Source: Microbacterium sp. GCS4 (lineage in GTDB: Bacteria > Actinomycetota > Actinomycetes > Actinomycetales > Microbacteriaceae). From it: DNA of 64,000 bases. Of the stretch, positions 23,648 through 32,763 are shown piece by piece (positions within the stretch are counted from its first letter, which is position 1; every line of letters starts with the position of its first letter). The DNA is taken from positions 1-64,000 of the forward strand of contig NZ_LGYE01000004.1 in the NCBI RefSeq assembly GCF_001262495.1, written 5' to 3'. The notes beneath the pieces were generated by a model. It saw only the letters and a program-made list of their open reading frames with translations. It ran no database searches and was not told the DNA's origin. A program made the position numbers and the translations under genes.

Positions 23648-25009
23648 TCACTCGGGCGGCGCGACCCGAGGGGCGAGCACGGCGGCCGCGAGTGAGATCA
23701 CGGCGGCGAGCGCGAACACCGCGGCGAACGGGTCGGCGACGGATGCCGAGGCGAACAGCACCCCGGTCACGGCGAGCGCGAGGGCGCTGCCGAAGGAGTC
23801 GGCGACGGTCATGGCCGAGCTGTTGAAACCGTGCGCCTCGGGCGCCGACATCTCCAGGGTGAGGGCGCTCGTGCGCGGGCTCATGAGGCCCATGCCTGCA
23901 CCGGCGAGGATCCATGCAGCGACGATCACCGCGAGCGGTGCAGTGACGAGCACAGCCGCGAGCGCGCCGATCACACCTGTCGCGACGAGCGCCGTGCCGA
24001 GGCGCACGGATGCGACGCTCGGCAGCCGCGCGCCCATCCGTCCTTGCACGGTCGCCGCGGCGGACCAGGACAGTGCGCCTCCCGTGAGGGCGAGGCCCGC
24101 GACGGTCGGCGACAGGTCGTAGCGGTCGGTGAGCAGGTACGGAACGTACACCTGCGCTCCGAAGAATCCGGCGGCGCCGAGTCCGCGCACGAGGATCACG
24201 GAGGGGAGGCCGCGTCGCGCCCGCAGCGCCCCCGTCGGCAGCAGCGGACGCACCGCGACGAGCGCCACGACCACGGCCGCCGCGGCGAGGACGGGTCCCG
24301 CGCCCGGGATGTCCCCCGCGAGGCTCAGACCCAGCACGGCGGCGGCTGCGAGCACCGACCAGCCCAGACGCCCCAAGGCCCACGGCGTGGCCGGGTCCCC
24401 CGCGCCCACGAGTCCGCGGAGCGCCGGCACGACCATGAGCAGGGCCGGGATCACGAGCAGCACGACGCCGAGGAACACCCAGTGCCAGCTCCACAGCTCC
24501 GTCACCGCTCCCGCGACGGTCGGCCCGACGAGAGAGGGCACGACCCAGGCGGCCGCGAAGCCCGCGAAGATCGCCGGATGCAGTGCGGTCGGGTACACAC
24601 GGGCCACGACCACGTACAGCGCGACCATGAGGCCGCCGTTCCCGAGTCCCTGGGCGAAGCGACCGGCGACGAGCATCTCCATGCTCGGGGCGAGTCCCGC
24701 GACGAGCAGTCCCACGACGAACAGGGCCACCGCGGCGAACAGCGGGGCGACGGGTCCGCGGCGGTCGGCCCAGGTGCCCGCGACGACCATGCCGATCACC
24801 CCGGTCGCGAGGGGCCCCGCGAAGGCGAGCGCGTAGAGCCGTTCGCCGTCGAGGTCGGCGCTGACGGCCGGCATCACGGTCGTGACCGCGAGCGACTCGA
24901 AAGCCCCGAGGAAGACGAGCGCGCACGCGCCGATCGTGATCCAGAGGTAGCCGCGGCTCAGGATCCCGGGAGCCCGCATGGTCGGGGTGGTCCCCGTGTC
25001 GAGAGTCAT
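23648..25009 (-). CDS. MFS transporter under a SoxR-type promoter
   Basis: 453 residues with about 14 hydrophobic segments and little else. The MFS motif between helices 2 and 3 is D-R-R-G-P-V-A (about residues 82-88), and helix 5 carries a Pro-rich motif P-S-L-V-G-P-T. This is the drug/proton antiporter pattern. The ATG at 25009 has TACGGT 7 nt upstream, and the promoter contains a SoxR-box palindrome in a 19-bp spacer. It is therefore probably an efflux pump for redox-cycling compounds, induced when SoxR is oxidised. The SoxR gene itself is not in the window. Confidence 0.9.
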   Translation of the reverse strand: MTLDTGTTPTMRAPGILSRGYLWITIGACALVFLGAFESLAVTTVMPAVSADLDGERLYALAFAGPLATGVIGMVVAGTWADRRGPVAPLFAAVALFVVGLLVAGLAPSMEMLVAGRFAQGLGNGGLMVALYVVVARVYPTALHPAIFAGFAAAWVVPSLVGPTVAGAVTELWSWHWVFLGVVLLVIPALLMVVPALRGLVGAGDPATPWALGRLGWSVLAAAAVLGLSLAGDIPGAGPVLAAAAVVVALVAVRPLLPTGALRARRGLPSVILVRGLGAAGFFGAQVYVPYLLTDRYDLSPTVAGLALTGGALSWSAAATVQGRMGARLPSVASVRLGTALVATGVIGALAAVLVTAPLAVIVAAWILAGAGMGLMSPRTSALTLEMSAPEAHGFNSSAMTVADSFGSALALAVTGVLFASASVADPFAAVFALAAVISLAAAVLAPRVAPPE

Positions 25010-25016
25010 GATCTCG

Positions 25017-25047
25017 ACCGTAGAACCTCAAGTTACCTTGAGGTCAA
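25017..25047 (-). promoter_or_regulatory. SoxR box and 19-bp-spacer promoter of the MFS gene
   Basis: CCTCAAGTTACCTTGAGG (25026-25043) is a palindrome with 7-bp arms. It differs at one position from the classic enterobacterial soxS SoxR site CCTCAAGTTAACTTGAGG. On the minus strand it is framed by TTGACC (25047-25042) and TACGGT (25022-25017) with exactly 19 bp between them, the over-long spacer used by MerR-family activators. The ATG follows 7 nt after the -10 box. Confidence 0.85.
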
Positions 25048-25097
25048 GCGCAGCATCCCTCCGGCCGACGGTGTGCGATATCCCCGACGCTCCGCGC

Positions 25098-26207
25098 TCA
25101 GCGCACCGGCAGGAAGTGCGTGGGCGTGGGCACCTGCGCCTCATGCCGGATGCCGAGCACCGCGCCCGTGCGCTCGTCGAGATCCAGCAGCGTGATCGTG
25201 TCGGAGCGCTGCCCCGCCACGAGGAGCTTGCCCTCGTGCACGAGGTGATGCCGCGGCCAGTCGACCCCGGAGTCGGCGAGCGCCACGGGTTCGAGTGTCT
25301 CGCCCGCGCCGCGCACCCGCAGCGTCGCGACCGTGTTGCTGCCGCGCAACGCCGTGTACAGGAACTGGCCGTCGCGCGTGCGCGCCAGCTCCGCAGGGAA
25401 GTCGACGCCGACCTCGGCGATCGGACTCGACAGCACCGACGACACGACACGCCAGATGCCGTCCGGGCCTGCGGCGAGCGTGAACACCTCGCACGAGTAC
25501 TCCGTGACGACGTGCAGGTGGCCGCTGGGGTGCACGACCATGTGCCGCGGTCCCGTGCCCTGCGGCAGGGCCACCTCGTGGTCGAGCACGAGCCCGGACG
25601 GGGTCGCACGCCAGAACCGCACGAGGTCGAATCCCAGGTCGGTCGTCGCGATGCGCCCGTCGGGCAGGAACGCGGACGCGTGTGCGTGCGAGACGCGCTC
25701 CGCGCCCGTCGCGGTCAGCGCACCGGCGTAGGGATCGGATGCCGCAGCCGCGACTCCCGCCGGTGTCGAGGTCTCGACGGCTTCGCCGAGCAGGGCCGCC
25801 CGGAGCTCGGCGGCCTTGTTCGCGGCATCCGGCACGAGCGACCCGTCGGAGGCGATGCCGATCCGCACGACGCGTCCGTCGCCGTAGCAACTCGCCACGA
25901 GATATCCGCCGCTCGGCGCGACCGTGACGTGGCACACCGAGTCGCCCGCTTCGACCGGGTCGCCGACAGGCTGCAGCGTCGATTCGCCGGTGCGACGGAA
26001 CGCCTGCACCGCGGCATCCCCCTCGAGAGCCGCGTAGACCACGTTCAGGGTCGGATGCTGCGCGAGCCACGAGGGCGAGGGGGTCTGCGTGACCGCGCCG
26101 CGGTACGAGAGCTTCGTGGGCGTCTGCTCGTCCCCCGCCAGCAGGCCGATGCCGTCGGCGGAACCCTCCATGGCGGCACCGTAGCCGCCCAGCCAGAACC
26201 GTGTCAT
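25098..26207 (-). CDS. Lactonase-family (6-phosphogluconolactonase-like) beta-propeller
   Basis: 369 residues with repeated blade-like segments and the family motifs A-x-H-P-T-L-N-V-V-Y-A near residues 47-58, G-x-G-P-R-H-M-V-V-H-P near 217-227 and W-P-R-H-H near 312. The seven-bladed Pgl-type lactonases hydrolyse 6-phosphogluconolactone in the pentose phosphate pathway, though several relatives act on other lactones. The start ATG 26207 has GGGGAG 7 nt upstream. No signal peptide, so cytosolic. Confidence 0.87.
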   Translation of the reverse strand: MTRFWLGGYGAAMEGSADGIGLLAGDEQTPTKLSYRGAVTQTPSPSWLAQHPTLNVVYAALEGDAAVQAFRRTGESTLQPVGDPVEAGDSVCHVTVAPSGGYLVASCYGDGRVVRIGIASDGSLVPDAANKAAELRAALLGEAVETSTPAGVAAAASDPYAGALTATGAERVSHAHASAFLPDGRIATTDLGFDLVRFWRATPSGLVLDHEVALPQGTGPRHMVVHPSGHLHVVTEYSCEVFTLAAGPDGIWRVVSSVLSSPIAEVGVDFPAELARTRDGQFLYTALRGSNTVATLRVRGAGETLEPVALADSGVDWPRHHLVHEGKLLVAGQRSDTITLLDLDERTGAVLGIRHEAQVPTPTHFLPVR

Positions 26208-26220
26208 GTCCCGCTCCCCA

Positions 26221-26287
26221 CCCGTCTATTTCTGCCGTTTGGCACGAATGCCCGCCCGCCGATGCGCATATGACGCAAATAGACGGG
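26221..26287. terminator. Long-loop inverted repeat between purA and the lactonase gene
   Basis: CCCGTCTATTT (26221-26231) and AAATAGACGGG (26277-26287) are exact complements separated by 45 nt. The element fills the gap after purA and could terminate purA transcription, or be an extragenic palindromic repeat. Confidence 0.5.
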
Positions 26288-26295
26288 CGGGTGCG

Positions 26296-27582
26296 TCAGT
26301 CGAGCAGGTCGGTGCGCACGACCACCTGGTCGCGCTCGGGGCCGACGCCGATGACCGAGATGCGCGTGTTGCTCATCCCCTCGAGCGCCAGCACGTAGTC
26401 CTGTGCGTTCTTCGGCAGATCGTCGAACGTGCGGGCCGTCGAGATGTCCTCGGTCCAGCCCGGGAAGTACTCGAGCACCGGCGTCGCGTGGTGGAAGTCG
26501 GTCTGGTTGACAGGCACCTCATCGAAGCGCTCGCCATCGACGTCGTACGCCACGCACACCGGGATCTGCTCGAGCCCCGTGAGGATGTCGAGCTTGGTGA
26601 GCACGAGGTCGGTGATGCCGTTGACGCGCGTCGCGTAGCGGGTGATCGGGGCGTCGTACCAGCCGACGCGGCGCGGACGACCGGTCGTGGTGCCGAACTC
26701 GAAGCCGCGCGAACGCAGCCAGTCGCCCTGCTCGTCGAACAGCTCGGTCGGGAACGGGCCGGAGCCGACGCGAGTCGTGTACGCCTTGACGATGCCGACG
26801 ATGCGGTCCAGTGCGCCGGGTCCGACGCCCGAACCGGATGCCGCGCCCGCGGCCGTCGCGGTCGAGGAGGTCACGAAGGGGTAGGTGCCGTGGTCGATGT
26901 CGAGCATGGTGGCCTGGCCGCCCTCGAACACGACGACCTCGCCGCGGTCGAGCGCCTCGGCGATCAGGTAGCCCGTGTCGGCGACCATGGGTCGCAGCCG
27001 CTCGGCGTACGACAGCAGCTCCTCGACGATCTCGTCGACCGTCACCGCACGGCGGTTGAAGACCTTCACGAGCAGGTGGTTCTTCTGGTCGAGGGCGCCC
27101 TCGACCTTCTGGCGCAGGATGTTCTCGTCGAACAGATCCTGCACGCGGATGCCGACGCGGTTGATCTTGTCGGCGTACGCCGGCCCGATGCCGCGGCCGG
27201 TCGTGCCGATGTTGCGCTTGCCGAGGAAGCGCTCCGTGACCTTGTCGAGCGTGCGGTGGTAGGCCGTGATGATGTGCGCGTTCGCCGACACTTTGAGGCG
27301 CGAGACGTCGATGCCGCGGGCGCCGAGCGCCTCGAGCTCGTGGAACAGCACCTCCAGGTCGATCACGACGCCGTTGCCGATGACCGGGGTGACGCCGGGC
27401 GACAGGATGCCGGAGGGCAGCAGGTGCAGCGCGTACTTCTCGTTGCCGACGACGACCGTGTGTCCGGCGTTGTTGCCGCCGTTGAACTTCACGACCCAGT
27501 CGGTGCGCTCGCCGAGCAGGTCGGTGGCCTTCCCCTTGCCTTCATCGCCCCACTGGACGCCGACGATCACGATTCCTGGCAT
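26296..27582 (-). CDS. purA: Adenylosuccinate synthetase
   Basis: 428 residues, full length. Key motifs: the GTP-binding loop G-D-E-G-K-G-K near residues 12-18 with the catalytic Asp, N-N-A-G-H-T near 36-41 with the catalytic His, G-T-T-G-R-G-I-G-P near 125-133, T-T-T-G-R-P-R-R near 300 and K-L-D-I-L-T-G near 331. It makes adenylosuccinate from IMP and aspartate using GTP, the first committed step to AMP. Gene flanked on both sides by palindromic elements and transcribed alone. RBS AAGGGGG lies before the ATG; a TAGGAT box at plus 27648-27653 is a candidate -10, giving a leader of about 60 nt. Confidence 0.98.
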   Translation of the reverse strand: MPGIVIVGVQWGDEGKGKATDLLGERTDWVVKFNGGNNAGHTVVVGNEKYALHLLPSGILSPGVTPVIGNGVVIDLEVLFHELEALGARGIDVSRLKVSANAHIITAYHRTLDKVTERFLGKRNIGTTGRGIGPAYADKINRVGIRVQDLFDENILRQKVEGALDQKNHLLVKVFNRRAVTVDEIVEELLSYAERLRPMVADTGYLIAEALDRGEVVVFEGGQATMLDIDHGTYPFVTSSTATAAGAASGSGVGPGALDRIVGIVKAYTTRVGSGPFPTELFDEQGDWLRSRGFEFGTTTGRPRRVGWYDAPITRYATRVNGITDLVLTKLDILTGLEQIPVCVAYDVDGERFDEVPVNQTDFHHATPVLEYFPGWTEDISTARTFDDLPKNAQDYVLALEGMSNTRISVIGVGPERDQVVVRTDLLD

Positions 27583-27647
27583 GGGTGTCCCCCTTGCTGA
27601 CGCCGGGTTTGCACCGGCTGATGAGCTGGCCCTCTTCGGGCGATCCC

Positions 27648-27653
27648 ATCCTA
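27648..27653 (-). promoter_or_regulatory. Candidate -10 box of purA
   Basis: TAGGAT on the minus strand, about 65 nt upstream of the purA ATG. No good -35 is visible. Confidence 0.35.
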
Positions 27654-27699
27654 CCGAAGCGTGGTTTCGGGGCCGTTTCGGAGGTGGGTGATGAGTTGC

Positions 27700-27750
27700 G
27701 GTCGCAGTTCGTGCCGCCCGATGACTCGTTCAGCGGCACGAACTGCGACC
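27700..27750. terminator. 18-bp-stem hairpin after the first VCBS protein gene
   Basis: GGTCGCAGTTCGTGCCGC (27700-27717) and GCGGCACGAACTGCGACC (27733-27750) are perfect complements with a 15-nt loop. It lies 7 nt past the stop of the minus-strand gene ending at 27758. It can act as a terminator; its size and perfection also fit an extragenic palindromic repeat. Confidence 0.7.
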
Positions 27751-27757
27751 GGAGGTG

Positions 27758-30187
27758 TCAGCTGAACAGGCGCAGCGAGTCCCAGCCGTTGCCGACGCGA
27801 GTGGCAGCGCCGAAGCCGCTGGCCCCGAGCCCCGGGTACACGTACAGCCCGCCGTCCGCGGTCCGTCCGAACAGGTCGGCCTTGCCGTCGAGCCCGTAGT
27901 CCACGCCCCCGGTGATCGCCGTGATGCCTGCCCACCCCTGACCTACCTGCGGGCCGCTGGTCAGCGTCGACCCGTTGCCCGGGTAGAGGATCAGCGCACC
28001 CGCGGGAGTCGTGGCGAGGATGTCGCCCTTGCCGTCTCCGGTCCAGTCGCCGGCGAGCACGCGGTTGATCCCGCCCCAGCCGTTGCCGATCTGGATCTTC
28101 GGACCGAACGTTCCGTTCCCGATGCCCGGGTACGCGTAAAGGTTCCCATCGGATTCGCGCGCGACGAGATCGGCCTTCTTGTCGCCGTTGAAGTCCACGC
28201 CGCCGGTGATGAGCGACTTCGTGTCCCACCCGCGAGCCACCAGGGACTTGGTGGGGAACTTCAGCGCCCCGTCGCCCTGATGGAACCAGAGGGTGCCGTC
28301 GGTGTTCACCACCATCATGTCGCCCTTGCCGTCGCCGTTGTAGTCGCCGTGGATGATGACCTTGGCATCGGCCCACCCGGTGCTCACGGTGGACTGCGCG
28401 GCCCATCCGCCGTTGCCGTTGCCCTGGTAGATGTTGAGCGCGTTGGTCGAGGTGATGCCGACGATGTCGGCCTTGCCGTCGCTGTTCAGGTCGAATGACG
28501 GCTTCGACGGGGTCAGCGGCGTCCCGTGGTACTCGAAGTGGGTGTGGGTGCAGTCGTCGATCGTCTGCGCCCACCCATTCGGCACGGTCAGCGGCCCGCG
28601 GCAGCTGACCTGGCCGAGGCCGGCGGGCGCGGGGAGTGCGGTGAACATCGCGGTGATGAGCGCGCGGTCCTCGGCCGTGTCCCCGGTGGAGGCGACGCCG
28701 TTGACGACACTGATGTCGACCGCGTGACCACCGCCGTCCTTCGCGTGATAGCTCGTCGTCGACGGAGCCGCGGTCGTGCAGTTCTCGTTGAGCGACGAGA
28801 TCGTGATCGAGAATCCGTCATCGACGACGACCTTCTTGAGCGCCGCGAGGATCATCGGATCGATCGTGCAGTCGCGGATCGTGCCGTCGACCAGGTTGCC
28901 GCGCTTGAAGCCCTCGGCGTAAGCCTGGAGCTGGCCGCCCGGCTCCGTGACGCGACCGGTCGCCGTGATCTGCTGGGCGAGGGCCTTGTCGGCGGCAGAC
29001 ACGGGAGTCGTGTTCAGCGCGCGCTGGACGGTCTGGGCGATCCAGGGGGCGATCGTGTCGACGCGGGTGGAGGTCACCGAGGCGGTGCCCGCAGGGATGC
29101 CGGAACCCAGGCATCCGGCCTGCGAGGACGTGGACGCGATCGCGGCCAGGGTCTGCGTGCCGTTCACGGTGCGGATGCCGGGGGCGCCGCCATCACCGAG
29201 ACACAGGGCGGCGCCGGTCGCCGATGCCGTGGCCGTCGCCGACGCGACGTCGGTGACCGGGTAGGTGTACGTGTGCGCCGCGAGCGGCACCCACACGGAG
29301 GCCGTGCGCCCGTACCCCGTGAACACCAGGTTCTCGCCCACCGTGGGGGCAGTCGTCGCGGGTGCGATCGGGGTGATCGTGTCGATCGGGGTCTCGAGCT
29401 TCAGCATGACCGCATCCGCACCCGACCCTGCCGGCTGCACCTGGGTGACCTTCGAACCCGCACCGGTCCCGCCGGTGGTCTTGTCGTTCGCGATGTCCGC
29501 ACCGAACAGCACCCGCACCGGGGCCACCGGAGCACCCGCAACCAGAGTCGCCGGGTCGGCGGCCAGGCAGCTCGCCGCCGTCAGCACCCACGACCGATCC
29601 ACCAGGGTGCCCGTGCACGCACCCAGGGCGGATCGCACCTGGCCGATCGCGGTGCGCGGGAACGCCGCATCCGTGACCGGCACATCCGCCGCATCCGCCT
29701 TCACATCCAACGTCACGATCGTCGACTGACCCGTACGGTCCTCATCGACCGTGCCCGAACGCGTCGGAGCCAAATCCAACGTGTCCTCGACACCGTTGAT
29801 CTCGAAGAACACCTCCAGCGGCTGCTTGCCCGCCTTCACACCGAACGAGCTATCGATCTCCAGATTCAGCACCGCGGGACGGAACACCACATCGAAACAG
29901 ATCCGGTTGGTGCGACCATCGAGCACCCGCTCGACCCGCACCTGATTCGCCGTCGACGCCGTCGAACACGACGCCGCCAACCGCAACCCACCGTTGCCGT
30001 CCTTCAGCACCAGACCGTTCGCCGCACCCAGAGCCGCCGCATCAGGATGCACCCCGGACTCCACCAGAAACCCCGGCGCATCATCAGCCACCGCCGGCGC
30101 AACAGAACCACCCACCAACAGCGCGGACAACAACCCACCCACCGCAGCAGCAACACCCACACGGGAACGGAAACGAGACGAGAACAT
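27758..30187 (-). CDS. Secreted multidomain protein: trypsin-like pseudoprotease, M15-like region, FG-GAP repeats (paralogue A)
   Basis: 809 residues from the ATG at 30187. A Sec signal peptide (1-35, cleaved after A-V-A) precedes a proline-poor N-terminal domain. A chymotrypsin-fold region (about 180-390) follows, in which the usual T-A-A-H-C is T-A-A-S-C (Ser206) and G-D-S-G-G-P is G-D-G-G-A-P (Gly333), so two of three catalytic residues are gone. Residues 450-560 resemble the M15/hedgehog zinc-peptidase core: Y-H481, G-H-A-V-D491 and T-H-F-E-Y with His550, so a zinc site is plausible. Residues 565-809 are five FG-GAP/VCBS repeats with D-x-N-x-D-G-x-x-D calcium loops. It is probably an extracellular cell-wall-directed protein; substrate unknown. 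The neighbour at 30244 is its paralogue. Confidence 0.82.
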   Translation of the reverse strand: MFSSRFRSRVGVAAAVGGLLSALLVGGSVAPAVADDAPGFLVESGVHPDAAALGAANGLVLKDGNGGLRLAASCSTASTANQVRVERVLDGRTNRICFDVVFRPAVLNLEIDSSFGVKAGKQPLEVFFEINGVEDTLDLAPTRSGTVDEDRTGQSTIVTLDVKADAADVPVTDAAFPRTAIGQVRSALGACTGTLVDRSWVLTAASCLAADPATLVAGAPVAPVRVLFGADIANDKTTGGTGAGSKVTQVQPAGSGADAVMLKLETPIDTITPIAPATTAPTVGENLVFTGYGRTASVWVPLAAHTYTYPVTDVASATATASATGAALCLGDGGAPGIRTVNGTQTLAAIASTSSQAGCLGSGIPAGTASVTSTRVDTIAPWIAQTVQRALNTTPVSAADKALAQQITATGRVTEPGGQLQAYAEGFKRGNLVDGTIRDCTIDPMILAALKKVVVDDGFSITISSLNENCTTAAPSTTSYHAKDGGGHAVDISVVNGVASTGDTAEDRALITAMFTALPAPAGLGQVSCRGPLTVPNGWAQTIDDCTHTHFEYHGTPLTPSKPSFDLNSDGKADIVGITSTNALNIYQGNGNGGWAAQSTVSTGWADAKVIIHGDYNGDGKGDMMVVNTDGTLWFHQGDGALKFPTKSLVARGWDTKSLITGGVDFNGDKKADLVARESDGNLYAYPGIGNGTFGPKIQIGNGWGGINRVLAGDWTGDGKGDILATTPAGALILYPGNGSTLTSGPQVGQGWAGITAITGGVDYGLDGKADLFGRTADGGLYVYPGLGASGFGAATRVGNGWDSLRLFS

Positions 30188-30224
30188 GAAGGCCTTTCTT
30201 GCCTGGATACGAGAAGTGTGTGCG

Positions 30225-30238
30225 GGCGTCGTGACGCC
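30225..30238 (-). terminator. Short palindrome between the two paralogues
   Basis: GGCGTC-GT-GACGCC sits 6 nt after the stop of paralogue B on the minus strand, within the 56-bp gap. It is weak as a terminator, so read-through from B into A is possible. Confidence 0.3.
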
Positions 30239-30243
30239 GTCGG

Positions 30244-32682
30244 TCAGGTGAGGAGACGGTGCATGTTCCACCCGCTGTCGGGGTTGGTCGGTGCCTGGAA
30301 CCCGGATCCGGTGCCGGCGTAGAGCCAGAACTGACCCGCGGTCGTGCGGCCGAGGATGTCGGCCTTGCCGTCGCCGTTGTAGTCGACGCCACCGGTGATG
30401 ACGCTCATGATGTTCCAGCCGTTGCCGACCTGAATCGCGGGGGTGAGGTTGACACCGTCTCCGCGGAACAGCCACAGGATCCCGGCGGTGTCGCGCGCGA
30501 CCAGGTCACCCTTGCCGTCGCCGCTGAAGTCGCCGGCGAGGAGCGCGGTCATGTGTCCCCACCCGGCATTGAAGTGCACGCCCGCTATGAAGGTTCCCGC
30601 ACCGGTGCCGGCGTAGAGGAAGATGTTCCCGTTCGTGCCGCGTCCGATCATGTCGGCCCGCCCGTCTCCGGTGAAGTCGACACCGCCGGTCAGATACGTC
30701 GTGCCCGGCCAGTTCGATCCGATGAGCGACTTCGTGAAGCCTCGGGCTCCGTCGCCTTCGTGGAACCACACCGTGCCGTCGTTCTCGACCGTGACGAAGT
30801 CGCCCTTGCCGTCGGAGTTGTAGTCGCCGTGCACGATCGTGGCGGTCGCGTCCCACCCGGTGCTTCCGAGCGTTCGCGTCAGCCATCCGCCGGTCTTCGC
30901 TCCGGAGTAGATGTTCAGCTGGTTCGTCGTCGAGATGCCCAGGACGTCGGCGTACGTGTCGCCGTCCACATCGAACGACGGCGCCGTGACCGGGGTCTGT
31001 GCGACGACCCCGCCACGGTACTCGAAGTAGTCGTGCGTGCAGGCGCTCGCGAACTGCGCCCAACCCGCCGGCGCTGCAGCTCGCGGTCGGCAGTCGAGCT
31101 GTCCGATCCCTGCGGGTGCCGGCAGAGCAGCGAACATCGCGGTGCGGAGCGCGAGGTCGTGGACCGTCGCACCGGTCGCCGCTACCCCGTTCACCATCGT
31201 GATCTTCACGGCGTGGCCGCCGCCGTTCCGCGAGTGGTAGTCAGTCGCAGTGGTCGCGGTTCCCAGGCAGTACTCGTTGAGCGACGAGATCGTGATCGAA
31301 AACCCGTCGTCGACGACGACCTTCTTGAGCGCGCCCAGCAGAGAGGAGTCGATCGTGCAGTCGCGCACCTCGCCGCTCACGATGTTGGCGCGCTTCACGC
31401 CACTCGCATACCCCTGGAGCTGCGACAGCACCGGGGCGGCGGCGGTCACACGGCCGCGGTCGATGATCTGCTGTGCGAGGGCCTTGTCGGCTGCCGAGAC
31501 AGCGGTCGTGTTCAGGCCGTTCTGGATGGTGGTGGCGATCCAGGGGGCGATCGTGTCGACCCGGGTGGAGGTCACCGACGCGGTGCCGACGGGGATGCCG
31601 AAGCCGACGCATCCGGCCTGCGAGGACGTGGACGCGATCACAGCCAGCGTGGAGGTGCCGTTCACGGTGCGGATGCCGGGAGCACCGCCATCACCGAGGC
31701 AGAGGGAAGCGCCGGTGGCGGATGCCGTGAGAGAACCGCCGACAGCAGTGACCGGGTAGGTATAGCTGTGTGCGGCGAGGGGCACCCACGCGGAGGCCGT
31801 GCGGCCGTACCCGGTGAACGCGAGGTTCTCGCCCACCGTGGGCGCCGCCGTCGCGGGAGCGATCGGGGTGATCGTGTCGATTGGGGTCTCGAGCTTCAGC
31901 ATCACCGCATCCGCACCCGCCGCGGCAGGCTGCACCTGGGTGACCTTCGACCCTGCACCGGTGCCGCCGGTGGTCTTGTCGTTCGCGATGTCCGCACCGA
32001 ACAGCACCCGCACCGGGGCGGCCGGGGCACCCGCGGCTACCGTGGCCGGGTCGGCGGCGAGGCAGCTCGCCACCGTCAGCACCCACGACCGATCCACCAG
32101 GGTGCCCGTGCACGACCCGAGACCGGAGCGCACCTGTCCGATCGCGGTGCGCGGGAACGCCGCATCCGTGACCGGCACATCCGCCGCATCCGCCTTCACA
32201 TCCAACGTCACGATCGTCGACTGACCCGTACGGTCCTCATCGACCGTGCCCGAACGCGTCGGAGCCAGATCCAACGTGTCCTCGACACCGTTGATCTCGA
32301 AGAACACCTCCAGCGGCTGCTTGCCCGCCTTCACACCGAACGAGCTATCGATCTCCAAGTTCAGCACCGCGGGACGGAACACCACATCGAAACACACCCT
32401 CGCCGGGCGCCCGTTCAACGAGTACTCGACCCGCACCTGATTCGCCGTCGACGCCGTCGAACACGACGCCGCCAACCGCAACCCACCGTTGCCGTCCTTC
32501 AACACCAGACCATTCGCCGCACCCAAAGCCGCCGCATCAGGATGCACCCCGGACTCCACCAGGAACCCCGGCGCATCATCAGCCACCGCCGGCGCAACAG
32601 AACCACCCACCAACAGCGCGGACAACAACCCACCCACCGCGGCAGCAACACCCACACGGGAACGGAAACGAGACGATGACAT
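30244..32682 (-). CDS. Secreted paralogue of the pseudoprotease/FG-GAP protein (paralogue B)
   Basis: 812 residues with the same plan as the gene downstream: Sec signal, trypsin-like region with T-V-A-S-C and G-D-G-G-A-P in place of catalytic His and Ser, M15-like middle, and FG-GAP repeats with D-x-D-x-D-x-x-x-D loops. The first 360 residues are nearly identical to paralogue A; the rest has diverged. In the middle region the putative zinc ligands are lost: G-H-A-V-K replaces G-H-A-V-D and T-H-D-Y-F-E-Y replaces T-H-T-H-F-E-Y. It may therefore be a binding or inhibitory partner of paralogue A. Both share the same short leader with AAAGGCC before the ATG. Confidence 0.82.
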   Translation of the reverse strand: MSSSRFRSRVGVAAAVGGLLSALLVGGSVAPAVADDAPGFLVESGVHPDAAALGAANGLVLKDGNGGLRLAASCSTASTANQVRVEYSLNGRPARVCFDVVFRPAVLNLEIDSSFGVKAGKQPLEVFFEINGVEDTLDLAPTRSGTVDEDRTGQSTIVTLDVKADAADVPVTDAAFPRTAIGQVRSGLGSCTGTLVDRSWVLTVASCLAADPATVAAGAPAAPVRVLFGADIANDKTTGGTGAGSKVTQVQPAAAGADAVMLKLETPIDTITPIAPATAAPTVGENLAFTGYGRTASAWVPLAAHSYTYPVTAVGGSLTASATGASLCLGDGGAPGIRTVNGTSTLAVIASTSSQAGCVGFGIPVGTASVTSTRVDTIAPWIATTIQNGLNTTAVSAADKALAQQIIDRGRVTAAAPVLSQLQGYASGVKRANIVSGEVRDCTIDSSLLGALKKVVVDDGFSITISSLNEYCLGTATTATDYHSRNGGGHAVKITMVNGVAATGATVHDLALRTAMFAALPAPAGIGQLDCRPRAAAPAGWAQFASACTHDYFEYRGGVVAQTPVTAPSFDVDGDTYADVLGISTTNQLNIYSGAKTGGWLTRTLGSTGWDATATIVHGDYNSDGKGDFVTVENDGTVWFHEGDGARGFTKSLIGSNWPGTTYLTGGVDFTGDGRADMIGRGTNGNIFLYAGTGAGTFIAGVHFNAGWGHMTALLAGDFSGDGKGDLVARDTAGILWLFRGDGVNLTPAIQVGNGWNIMSVITGGVDYNGDGKADILGRTTAGQFWLYAGTGSGFQAPTNPDSGWNMHRLLT

Positions 32683-32763
32683 GAAGGCCTTTCATGACGA
32701 GCTTCTGACTGACGTCTTGAAGCGATGGAAAGCGGCGCGCGCGCCGAACCGGAATTTGCGAAG

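Noticed and set aside
28526..32679. Long plus-strand frames opposite the two secreted paralogues
   Set aside because: They are antisense shadows with Arg-rich, low-complexity translations and repeat each other because the underlying genes are paralogues.
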